Below, one piece after another: positions 1-6,038 of a DNA stretch of 6,871 bases. Origin of the DNA: Candidatus Pelethomonas intestinigallinarum (GTDB taxonomy: Bacteria; Bacillota; Clostridia; Oscillospirales; Oscillospiraceae). Under the pieces are notes generated by a model. It was not told where the DNA came from. It saw only the letters and a list, made by a program, of their open reading frames with translations, and did no database searches. The translations under genes were made by a program, and so were the position numbers. The DNA is taken from positions 1-6,871 of the forward strand of contig DVGP01000049.1 in NCBI GenBank assembly GCA_018712665.1, read 5' to 3'. Position 1 is the stretch's first letter, and the number at the start of each line of letters is the position of its first letter.

Positions 1-2908
1 CCCGGGGGGCATTGACCAGCACGTCCCGTGCGGGGAGGTACAGCACCCCCGCCGGCACGATCTCCCGGTCCCCGAAGAGGGCCCGCCCCTCCCGCTGGAG
101 GGCGAAGAGGTATAGGAGCATCTGGATATTCAGCCCGTGCTGGACGTCGCTGAGGTCAAAGGCCTTTTTACCGGATTTGTAGTCCACCACCCGCAGGTAC
201 AGCTTGCCGTCCCGCAGCCAGCCGTCCACCCGGTCCACCTTTCCCACCACCGTCAGGTCCCCGCCGGGGGCGTGGAGGGAGATGGCCGGCAGGTCGCCGC
301 CCTCCCGAAACTCCAGCTCGAAGGCCATGGGCACGAAGTCCGAGCCCTCCAGCTCCTCCGCCACGTTGTCCACGATGGCGGTGACGGTCTTGCCCAGGCG
401 GCGGAAGAGGTACTGAAACCGCTTCTCCCGGCCCTCGAAGCCCGGGATGGCGGCGGCCATGTACCGGTCGATAACGGCGCGGACCAGGGCCCGGCGCTGC
501 CCCTCGTCCAGGGCGGCGAAGCCTCCCCGGCCCACGGCCTCCCGGGTGACGTGCTCCAGCACGTAGTGGAGGAAGGTGCCCACCTGGGCGGCGTCGAAGC
601 CCGCCGGGGTCCGCTCCTTTGCCCGGAGGCCGTACTCCATGAAGTAGGCGAAGTGGCAGGCGTTGACCTTGTCGATGCGGCTGGCGGACATGCGGTAGCT
701 GCGGCCATAGAGGCTCTCCACCGCCTGGGGGGAGAGGCGGCCCCGGCCCATCCCGGCGGCCCGGGCCATGGCGGCCAGGGCGGGGGCGTAAGCCTCTCGA
801 TCCTGGAAATACCGCCACAGGGCGCTGTCCCGGAAGCCCCCCGCCATCTCCAGGGCGGGGACGGGAGCGGTGAGGCGGTAGGGCCTGTCCTTCCCCTCCC
901 GCTCCTCCCGGACGCCGGGGAGCAGGCCCGCCACCCGGCCCACCACGAAGGAGGGCCGCAGGGGGCTGCCGTCCAGGCCCGCGGCGGGCCAGGTGATGGT
1001 CAGCCGGTCCCTGGGCTGGGCCAGGGCCGCGTAGAGGTTTTGCAGCTCCATGTCCAGCAGGTCCACCCCGCTGGGGGCCAGCTCCACCCCCTGGTCCAGC
1101 AGCCGGGACCGGTCCTCCCGGGTGAGGAGGCCGGCGCCGGTCTGCACCGCCGGCAGCACGTGGTCGTTGGCCCCCATGAGGAAGAGGCACCGGATCTGGT
1201 GGCGGTCGTTCCGGGTGATCTGGGAGAGCTGGACCTGGTCCAAGGACACGGGGATGGTGCCCACGTCGTACTGGGTCAGCACCAGCTTCAGCAGCCGGGT
1301 GAACTCCTCCTGGTCCAGCGCCGTGTCCCCCAGGGTGTCGGCGAACTGGTCCATGACGGAGCACAGCAGCTCCCAGAGCTGGCCGTACTCCTGGGCCTGC
1401 TGGAGCTCCCCCAGGGCCTCCAGCTCCGCCGTCCGCTCCTCCAGCCGGCCGGGCAGGTCAATCTCCGTGAGAAAAGCCCAGAGGGCCTCCAGCTTCCCGG
1501 CGGCGCTCTCCCGCTCCTTCAATCCCCGGGCCAGACGGCCCAGGGGGCCGCCGACCCTCGCCCGAATGGCGTTGATCTCCCGGAGGGCCTCCGCCTCCTC
1601 CGGGGTAAAGTCCTCCTTCCACCCGGCGGGGTTGGCGGTCCAGTCCTCCTCCCGAACCCACATGGCCCCGTGGACGTCCCAGGCGATGACGTAGTTCTCC
1701 AGCCTGTCGCACTCCCCGGCGGTAAGGCCAGCCAACCCGGTCTTGAGGTACCGGAACATGTCCTCGTACTCGTACCCGCCGCTCACTGCGTCCAGGGCGG
1801 CGGCGATGAGGCTCAGCACCGGCTTCTCCAGCACGTCGCTGCGGCGGCTGACATACACCGGCACGCCGTAGCGCTCAAAGACGCTCTCGATGACCGGGGC
1901 ATACTCCTCCAGGTTCCGAGCGGCCACCGCCACATCCCGGAACCGGTATTTTCCTGTCCGCACCAGGGTCAAGATCTCGGAGGCCACGTACTCCGCCTCG
2001 GAAAAGAGGCTCTCCGCCCTGTAAAGCTTCACCGCCCGACAGTCTCCATCCCACTTGGCGCTGCCGCCGAAGAAGTTGGCTTCCAGGTGCTCCAGGGCTG
2101 TCTCCGGCGGACGGGAGGGGAGGTAAACCACCCGGCACTCTGCCCCCTCCCTGTCCGCCAGGCGGACCAGGCGGTCACGGGCCCGGAGACTCTGGCGGAA
2201 GATCTCCAGATCGCTGTCCCGCTCCCCCAGGAGGGTGATGGTGACGGACCGGGCCCGCCGCAGCAGGATGGCGATGACCGCCAGCTCCTGGGCGGTGAAG
2301 TAGGTGAAGCCGTCGAGGAAGACGTCCTTGCCCTCGGCGTACCCGGAGGCCTCCAGATCCTCCCCCAGCCGGGTCATCAGGTCCCGGCGGTCCTGGCCCT
2401 CCCCCTTCAGGCGGTGGAGGTAGGCGGCGTAGATCAGGCTCAGGTCCCGGACCTTCTCCCCGGTGAGCCCGCCCAGGCCGCTCCAAACCTCCCCCAGCCG
2501 CTCCGGCTCCACCCGGCAGACCTGGAGCTCGTCGCACAGCGCCACCAGCTCCGCCAGGAAGGGCGCCTTCCGGGAGGGGCGGGCGTAGACCGTCAGGGAG
2601 GGCAGGGCCTCCTGGAGGGCCCGCTGCATCATTAGCAGCTTGCCCCCGGCGTCCAGTGTCCCGTCCGCCGCGCCGCCGGTCCGCGCCAGCACCCGGCTGG
2701 CCAGCAGCCGGAAGCTCAGCACCTCCCCGTGGCGGGAGGCGGTGTCACCGCATACCCGGCACAGATCCAGCTCCGCCTGGTAGGTGGCGTGCTCCGGCAC
2801 CAGCAGCAGCTGTCCGACGCCGCTGTCCCCCAGATCCCGGATCTTCTCCAGCACCCGGAGCGACTTGCCGGTGTTGGCCCGCCCCATCCATATCTCCATC
2901 CGCGCCAT
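1..2908 (-). CDS. addB: ATP-dependent helicase/deoxyribonuclease subunit B, AddB (C-terminus cut off by the left edge)
   Basis: AddB pairs with AddA in the helicase-nuclease that resects double-strand breaks in Firmicutes; by family knowledge it supplies one nuclease and the Chi-recognition role. The frame is open for 969 codons with no stop. Seen in order: a Walker A-type loop GRANTGKS at residues 9-16; FLDGFTYFT at 197-205, a conserved AddB stretch; MGANDHVLPA at 578-587, matching the helicase-like segment; Cys751 in NACHFAYF, the position of the first iron-sulfur cysteine; and a RecB-family nuclease core with GKVDRVD at 889-895, DYKS at 909-912 and QMLLY at 929-933. Full-length AddB is about 1,150 residues, so roughly 180 are missing, including the remaining three cluster cysteines. 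I chose ATG 2908 because family members place the Walker loop within about ten residues of the start. An in-frame ATG at 2947, with a better-looking ribosome binding site, would add 13 residues. addA probably follows outside the window (inference). Confidence 0.95.
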   Translation of the reverse strand, partial: MARMEIWMGRANTGKSLRVLEKIRDLGDSGVGQLLLVPEHATYQAELDLCRVCGDTASRHGEVLSFRLLASRVLARTGGAADGTLDAGGKLLMMQRALQEALPSLTVYARPSRKAPFLAELVALCDELQVCRVEPERLGEVWSGLGGLTGEKVRDLSLIYAAYLHRLKGEGQDRRDLMTRLGEDLEASGYAEGKDVFLDGFTYFTAQELAVIAILLRRARSVTITLLGERDSDLEIFRQSLRARDRLVRLADREGAECRVVYLPSRPPETALEHLEANFFGGSAKWDGDCRAVKLYRAESLFSEAEYVASEILTLVRTGKYRFRDVAVAARNLEEYAPVIESVFERYGVPVYVSRRSDVLEKPVLSLIAAALDAVSGGYEYEDMFRYLKTGLAGLTAGECDRLENYVIAWDVHGAMWVREEDWTANPAGWKEDFTPEEAEALREINAIRARVGGPLGRLARGLKERESAAGKLEALWAFLTEIDLPGRLEERTAELEALGELQQAQEYGQLWELLCSVMDQFADTLGDTALDQEEFTRLLKLVLTQYDVGTIPVSLDQVQLSQITRNDRHQIRCLFLMGANDHVLPAVQTGAGLLTREDRSRLLDQGVELAPSGVDLLDMELQNLYAALAQPRDRLTITWPAAGLDGSPLRPSFVVGRVAGLLPGVREEREGKDRPYRLTAPVPALEMAGGFRDSALWRYFQDREAYAPALAAMARAAGMGRGRLSPQAVESLYGRSYRMSASRIDKVNACHFAYFMEYGLRAKERTPAGFDAAQVGTFLHYVLEHVTREAVGRGGFAALDEGQRRALVRAVIDRYMAAAIPGFEGREKRFQYLFRRLGKTVTAIVDNVAEELEGSDFVPMAFELEFREGGDLPAISLHAPGGDLTVVGKVDRVDGWLRDGKLYLRVVDYKSGKKAFDLSDVQHGLNIQMLLYLFALQREGRALFGDREIVPAGVLYLPARDVLVNAPR

Positions 2909-2944
2909 GGCGCTCTCCCCCTTCGCCGGTCCTCTCCCGCTTTT

Positions 2945-2960
2945 CATTGCTGAGGCTCCT
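2945..2960 (-). promoter_or_regulatory. Alternative addB start (ATG 2947) with its own AGGAG site
   Basis: On the minus strand AGGAG (2960 to 2956) sits 8 bases before an in-frame ATG at 2947-2945. The preferred start at 2908 has only a GGAG core (2918 to 2915) in a run of Gs, 6 bases upstream. The extension would read MKSGRGPAKGESA before the usual N-terminus. Family length favours 2908, and binding-site strength favours 2947. Both lie downstream of the promoter's predicted transcript start near 2969, so the sequence alone does not decide between them. Confidence 0.5.
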
Positions 2961-2975
2961 GATTTCTCATCGTGC

Positions 2976-3005
2976 ATTATACCAGAGGCCTCCGTCCCTT
3001 TTCAA
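2976..3005 (-). promoter_or_regulatory. Sigma-A promoter of addB
   Basis: Read on the minus strand, TTGAAA (3005 to 3000) is followed by an 18-base spacer and a perfect TATAAT (2981 to 2976). Transcription should begin near 2969, giving a leader of about 20 to 60 bases depending on which addB start is used. An ATG at 2970 lies almost at the predicted transcript start and opens an 8-codon frame whose TGA overlaps the ATG at 2947. It has no ribosome binding site and is probably not meaningful. Confidence 0.8.
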
Positions 3006-3059
3006 CGGCTTTCTTTTCTGGCCGGACGCCTCATTTCGGCGCTCTCAACAAAATCGGCG

Positions 3060-3088
3060 TTGTATTTTCCCGGATTTTCCTCTATAAT
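3060..3088 (+). promoter_or_regulatory. Sigma-A promoter of the M3 peptidase gene
   Basis: TTGTAT (3060-3065), a 17-base spacer and a perfect TATAAT (3083-3088) point toward the peptidase gene. Transcription should begin near 3095, giving a leader of about 54 bases before the start codon at 3149. The -35 box lies 54 bases from the -35 box of the divergent addB promoter, so a regulator bound between them could affect both. I saw no convincing operator palindrome in positions 3006-3059. Confidence 0.82.
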
Positions 3089-3136
3089 GGTTTCATGCTT
3101 TTCGCAAAATACGTTCAGCCTGTCTTGCACAGCCGG

Positions 3137-3143
3137 AAAGGAG
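3137..3143 (+). promoter_or_regulatory. Ribosome binding site that fixes the peptidase start
   Basis: AAAGGAG ends 5 bases before ATG 3149. The same frame is open further upstream, with ATGs at 2972 and 3095, but 2972 lies before the promoter and 3095 coincides with the predicted transcript start. Neither has a ribosome binding site. Starting at 3149 also yields a clean signal peptide beginning MKKRAL. Confidence 0.88.
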
Positions 3144-3148
3144 CCGTT

Positions 3149-5443
3149 ATGAAAAAAAGAGCGCTGTCCCTGATCCTCGTTTTGGCACTGTCCCTCAGCC
3201 TATGCCCCTGGGCTATGGCCGCGGAGACCCGGGAGACCGACTTTTTTGAGGATCAGCCTCATACGGAGCTGACTTTCAGCGAGATCGAATACCGCAGGAT
3301 CGACACGGCGCCTATTCTGGAGGAGATGGACTCCATCCGCGCCCTGGCCGCCGACGAGAACCAGGCGGAGGCCGTGGCGCAGCGGTTCCAGGCGCTGGCC
3401 GATCAGGTCATGGAGCTGCTGACCATGTATACATTGTCGAACATCCTGGTCTACCAGGATGCCGCCAACTCTGCCTACGTGGAGGAGAACACCTACACCC
3501 ACAGCGCCTACCTGGAGACGGCGGACGCCTTCTCCCTGCTGATTCGGGACCTTCTGGCCTCCCCCTGCGGCGCCTGGATGCGCCAGCAGCTCTCCCAGGC
3601 GGACGCGGACTACTACAGCACCTATCAGGCTATGACGAGTGAAGAAATGGCCCGGGCCCAGGAGGAGCAGTCGCTGCTCCAGGAGTACCAGCTGGCCTCC
3701 CTCAGAAGCTATGCGGTGAACTACCAGGGACGGACCTATGACGAGAACGCCGTTTACACCGCCCTGGCCGAGGGCAGCCTGGACGCGGAGACCGCCGACG
3801 GTCTGCTGACAGAGATCGTTCAGGCCCAGAACGCCGCCTTGGGCGAGATCTACCTGCGCATGGTCCGCCTGCGCCAGGAGATCGCCGCAGCCGCAGAATA
3901 TGAGAACTACGGCGACTACGCCTACGACACGGTCTACACCAGGGACTACACCCAGGAGGAGATCCTGCCCTTCTGCCGGGCGGTAGCAGCCAATATCACG
4001 CCGGTCAGCAATTCCCTGGCCGCCCTTGTGTCCCTGTCCGCCTCCGACAAAGTCTTTACCACCGACTACTCCGGCGACACCGCCATCGACATGATCCAGC
4101 CCTACATCGGCCAGATGTCCAGCGAACTGGCGGAGGCCCTGGACTACATGGTGGACCACCAGATGTATGACCTGGCCTACAGCGACAGCAAGCAGGGCGT
4201 GGGGTTCACCACCATGCTCTACAGCTATGGCGCCCCCTTTATGTTCAACCAGCCCACCGGCAGCTTCTACGACTTTTCCACTCTGGTCCACGAGCTGGGC
4301 CACTACAACAACTATTACTGGGACGGTACCGACTGGAACGACGCCGCGGACAACATCGACACCTCCGAGGTCCACTCCCAGGGGCTGGAGCTGCTGTTCA
4401 CCCACTACTACAGCAGTCTCTTCGGCACCTCCGCCCAGGCCGCTCAGGATTATCTGATGGCCAACCTCACCGGAGCGATGGTCCAGGGCTGCCTGATCGG
4501 AGAACTGGAGCAGTACGTCTACGCCACGGAGAATGTAACCCTCCAGCAGATCAACCAGAAGTACCTGGAGCTGCTGCGGGCTTACGGAATGGCTGACGTG
4601 AACGATGGGCGGACGGAGGCCTACGGCTGGGTTCAGATTCCCCACATGTTCCAGTCCCCCTGCTACTATATCAGCTACGCCGTGTCCGCCGCCGGGGCCT
4701 TCAGCTTCTGGCGCACCGCCCAGTCCGAAGGCTTTGAGGGCGCTGTGGACCAGTACCTGTCCTTTGTGGCCTCCCCCGCTGAACGGGGTCTCCAGGAGAG
4801 CTTCACCGCACTGGGACTGCCCAACCCTCTGGAGGCCAGCTATATTCAGACGCTGGCCCAGGAGCTGACCGGGGCGCTGAACGCTGAAGGCCGTCTGCCC
4901 GGCGCCGCCCTGGAGGCCATGTACAGCGACGTCAGCGCGGAGAGCTGGTACGCGGAGTATGTGCTGGCCCTGTCCAGCGCCGGTATTCTGGCCGGCTATG
5001 AGGACGGCACCTTCCGTCCCAACGGGTCCGTCACCTGGGGTGAGGCGCTGAAGCTGGTGCTGCTCACCGCCGGCTACGAGGAGCAGTCCCCCTTGGAGGG
5101 CGGCACATGGGCCAGCGGCTATCAGGCCCTGGCGCTGGAGCTGGGGATCCTAGATGGCGAGGTGGACTTGAACGCCGCCATCACCCGGCAGGAACTCGCT
5201 CTGCTGCTGGCCGGCGCCATCGGTCTGGCCCCCTCCAACAGTCCCTCTCCCTTTGCCGACATTGACAACGGCTATGTAACCGCTCTCAGTGAGCTGCACA
5301 TCCTCACCGGCTATACCGCCGAGGACGGCACTGTCACCTTCAACGGCGCCGGAGTCCTGAAGCGCAGCGAGATGTGCGCTGTCCTGTACCGCACTCTGGA
5401 GCTTCTGGCCGCTCTGGCGGAGGTGGCGGATTCTGCCGCCTGA
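3149..5443 (+). CDS. Secreted M3-family zinc metallopeptidase (oligoendopeptidase-like) with three SLH domains
   Basis: This 764-residue protein probably cleaves peptides outside the cell while held on the cell wall. Residues 1-24 are a signal peptide (MKK, a Leu-rich core, cleavage likely after AMA). A helix-rich region leads into the catalytic domain. HELGH at 381-385 gives two zinc ligands and the catalytic Glu382. Glu407 in EVHSQGLE is the likely third ligand, aligning with the EVAS-type segment of PepF. His499 with Tyr506, Tyr507 and Tyr510 matches the family's C-terminal His/Tyr substrate-binding stretch. SLH domains start near residues 592, 652 and 702 and run to the end. Their TRAE-like motifs are TWGE (629-632), TRQE (679-682) and KRSE (738-741), so the first lacks the usual Arg. 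SLH domains bind secondary wall polymers in other Gram-positives. PepF and its relatives are usually about 600 residues and cytoplasmic, so the signal peptide and SLH tail are the distinguishing parts. The substrate is unknown. The gene has its own promoter and terminator and appears monocistronic. Confidence 0.92.
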   Translation: MKKRALSLILVLALSLSLCPWAMAAETRETDFFEDQPHTELTFSEIEYRRIDTAPILEEMDSIRALAADENQAEAVAQRFQALADQVMELLTMYTLSNILVYQDAANSAYVEENTYTHSAYLETADAFSLLIRDLLASPCGAWMRQQLSQADADYYSTYQAMTSEEMARAQEEQSLLQEYQLASLRSYAVNYQGRTYDENAVYTALAEGSLDAETADGLLTEIVQAQNAALGEIYLRMVRLRQEIAAAAEYENYGDYAYDTVYTRDYTQEEILPFCRAVAANITPVSNSLAALVSLSASDKVFTTDYSGDTAIDMIQPYIGQMSSELAEALDYMVDHQMYDLAYSDSKQGVGFTTMLYSYGAPFMFNQPTGSFYDFSTLVHELGHYNNYYWDGTDWNDAADNIDTSEVHSQGLELLFTHYYSSLFGTSAQAAQDYLMANLTGAMVQGCLIGELEQYVYATENVTLQQINQKYLELLRAYGMADVNDGRTEAYGWVQIPHMFQSPCYYISYAVSAAGAFSFWRTAQSEGFEGAVDQYLSFVASPAERGLQESFTALGLPNPLEASYIQTLAQELTGALNAEGRLPGAALEAMYSDVSAESWYAEYVLALSSAGILAGYEDGTFRPNGSVTWGEALKLVLLTAGYEEQSPLEGGTWASGYQALALELGILDGEVDLNAAITRQELALLLAGAIGLAPSNSPSPFADIDNGYVTALSELHILTGYTAEDGTVTFNGAGVLKRSEMCAVLYRTLELLAALAEVADSAA

Positions 5444-5497
5444 TTCCAGGCACAGAGGCGACCCAGGTCCTCAATCATCCCCTTCCCACAAGCAACT

Positions 5498-5537
5498 GCG
5501 CCCGGCAGTCTTTCAGAAGGACTGCCGAGCGCTTTTT
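5498..5537 (+). terminator. Intrinsic terminator after the M3 peptidase gene
   Basis: GCGC at 5498-5501 pairs with GCGC at 5529-5532, and CGGCAGTC at 5503-5510 pairs with GACTGCCG at 5520-5527. A single C/A mismatch interrupts this 12-pair stem, which may extend by two weaker pairs into a loop of about 5 bases. TTTTT follows at 5533-5537. It begins 55 bases after the peptidase stop codon. The T-run is short but the stem is strong. Confidence 0.85.
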
Positions 5538-5564
5538 GACACTGGAGGGAGGGTGTGGTATAGT
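5536..5564 (+). promoter_or_regulatory. Sigma-A promoter of the PaaI-type thioesterase gene
   Basis: A perfect TTGACA (5536-5541), a 17-base spacer and TATAGT (5559-5564) form a strong predicted promoter. The first two bases of the -35 box are the last two Ts of the upstream terminator's T-tract, so the two elements physically overlap. Transcription should start near 5571, giving a 5' leader of about 47 bases. Confidence 0.85.
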
Positions 5565-5582
5565 CATATCAGCAAAATCTGT

Positions 5583-5602
5583 CCGCCCGCCGAAGCGGGC
5601 GG
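5583..5602 (+). other. Perfect GC hairpin in the thioesterase mRNA leader
   Basis: CCGCCCGC (5583-5590), a CGAA loop (5591-5594) and GCGGGCGG (5595-5602) form an uninterrupted 8-pair stem. It ends one base before the AAAGGAG ribosome binding site. No T-tract follows directly, so it is not a standard terminator. It may stabilise the mRNA 5' end or affect ribosome access; that role is inference. Confidence 0.65.
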
Positions 5603-5603
5603 G

Positions 5604-5610
5604 AAAGGAG
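5604..5610 (+). promoter_or_regulatory. Ribosome binding site of the thioesterase gene
   Basis: AAAGGAG is followed by a 7-base spacer (TTTTTCC) and ATG 5618. It fixes this start over an overlapping frame that opens upstream at 5374. GGAAA (5602-5606) could pair with TTTCC (5613-5617) and place GGAG in a six-base loop, but that 5-pair stem is weak. Confidence 0.85.
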
Positions 5611-5617
5611 TTTTTCC

Positions 5618-6016
5618 ATGCCATCATTGGAGGCGCTGAGAGAGCGGTTCTCTCACGACAAGTACGCCACCGCCCTCACCGGTGCTGAAATTCGGGAGGC
5701 GGAGCCCGGCCGGGCGGTGTGCGCCCTGCCCCTGCGGGAGGAGCACATGAACGCCAACCACACCCCCATGGGCGGCGCCATCTTCACCCTGGCGGACTTC
5801 GCCTTTGCCGTGGCAGTCAACGGCCACGCGGAGCGCGTCACTGTCAGCCAGCATGTGTCCATCACCTTTCTCTCCCCTGCCCGGGGGACCACCCTTCTGG
5901 CGGAGGCCCGGTGCGTGAAAGCCGGGCGGACCACCTGCCTCTACACGGTGGATGTCACCGATGACGCCGGAACCCATGTGGCGTACGCCACAGTGAACGG
6001 CTTCACCGTGGGATAA
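5618..6016 (+). CDS. PaaI-family hotdog-fold acyl-CoA thioesterase
   Basis: This 132-residue cytoplasmic enzyme probably hydrolyses an acyl-CoA or related thioester; the substrate cannot be read from the sequence. The length and order match single-domain PaaI/YbgC-like hotdog proteins. A short N-terminal helix comes first, then a strand ending near residue 40, then the signature NANHTPMGGAIFTLAD at 45-60. Within it, the Gly-Gly pair (52-53) starts the central hotdog helix, and Asp60 matches the catalytic Asp of E. coli PaaI's SLAD segment. The remaining strands include SITFLSPARG, matching PaaI's TIDFLRPGFAG, and end in NGFTVG. The protein should form dimers or tetramers, as the family does. 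The gene has its own promoter and is not near phenylacetate-degradation genes, so a phenylacetate role should not be assumed. Its stop lies 22 bases from the stop of the convergent gene on the other strand. Confidence 0.9.
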   Translation: MPSLEALRERFSHDKYATALTGAEIREAEPGRAVCALPLREEHMNANHTPMGGAIFTLADFAFAVAVNGHAERVTVSQHVSITFLSPARGTTLLAEARCVKAGRTTCLYTVDVTDDAGTHVAYATVNGFTVG

Positions 6017-6038
6017 GCTGGGCGGCGGCAACGGCGGG

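Noticed and set aside
137..2635. An 832-codon open frame on the plus strand across the addB region.
   Set aside because: It is antisense to addB, which carries the Walker loop, nuclease motifs and conserved segments throughout. The translation is a low-complexity mix of Gly, Pro, Leu, Val and His with no domain, as expected opposite a GC-rich gene with strong third-position bias.
3006..3059. Repeated TCGGCG units and short GCC/GGC complements between the divergent promoters as a possible operator.
   Set aside because: The matches are 3 to 6 bases, unevenly spaced and expected by chance in GC-rich DNA.
2656..3152. Overlapping plus-strand frames of 74 to 143 codons spanning the addB start and the divergent region.
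   Set aside because: They are Pro/Arg/Ser-rich, overlap addB coding sequence or its promoter, lack ribosome binding sites and show no family similarity.
3167..3205. The signal peptide's LSLC as a possible lipoprotein lipobox at Cys19.
   Set aside because: The residue before the Cys is Leu rather than Gly, Ala or Ser, and a normal signal peptidase I site (AMA before AE) lies a few residues downstream.
3200..4645. A 481-codon open frame on the minus strand under the M3 peptidase.
   Set aside because: It is antisense to a gene with intact catalytic motifs. Its translation is rich in Val, Gly, Leu and His with no recognisable domain, and I saw no promoter or ribosome binding site for it.
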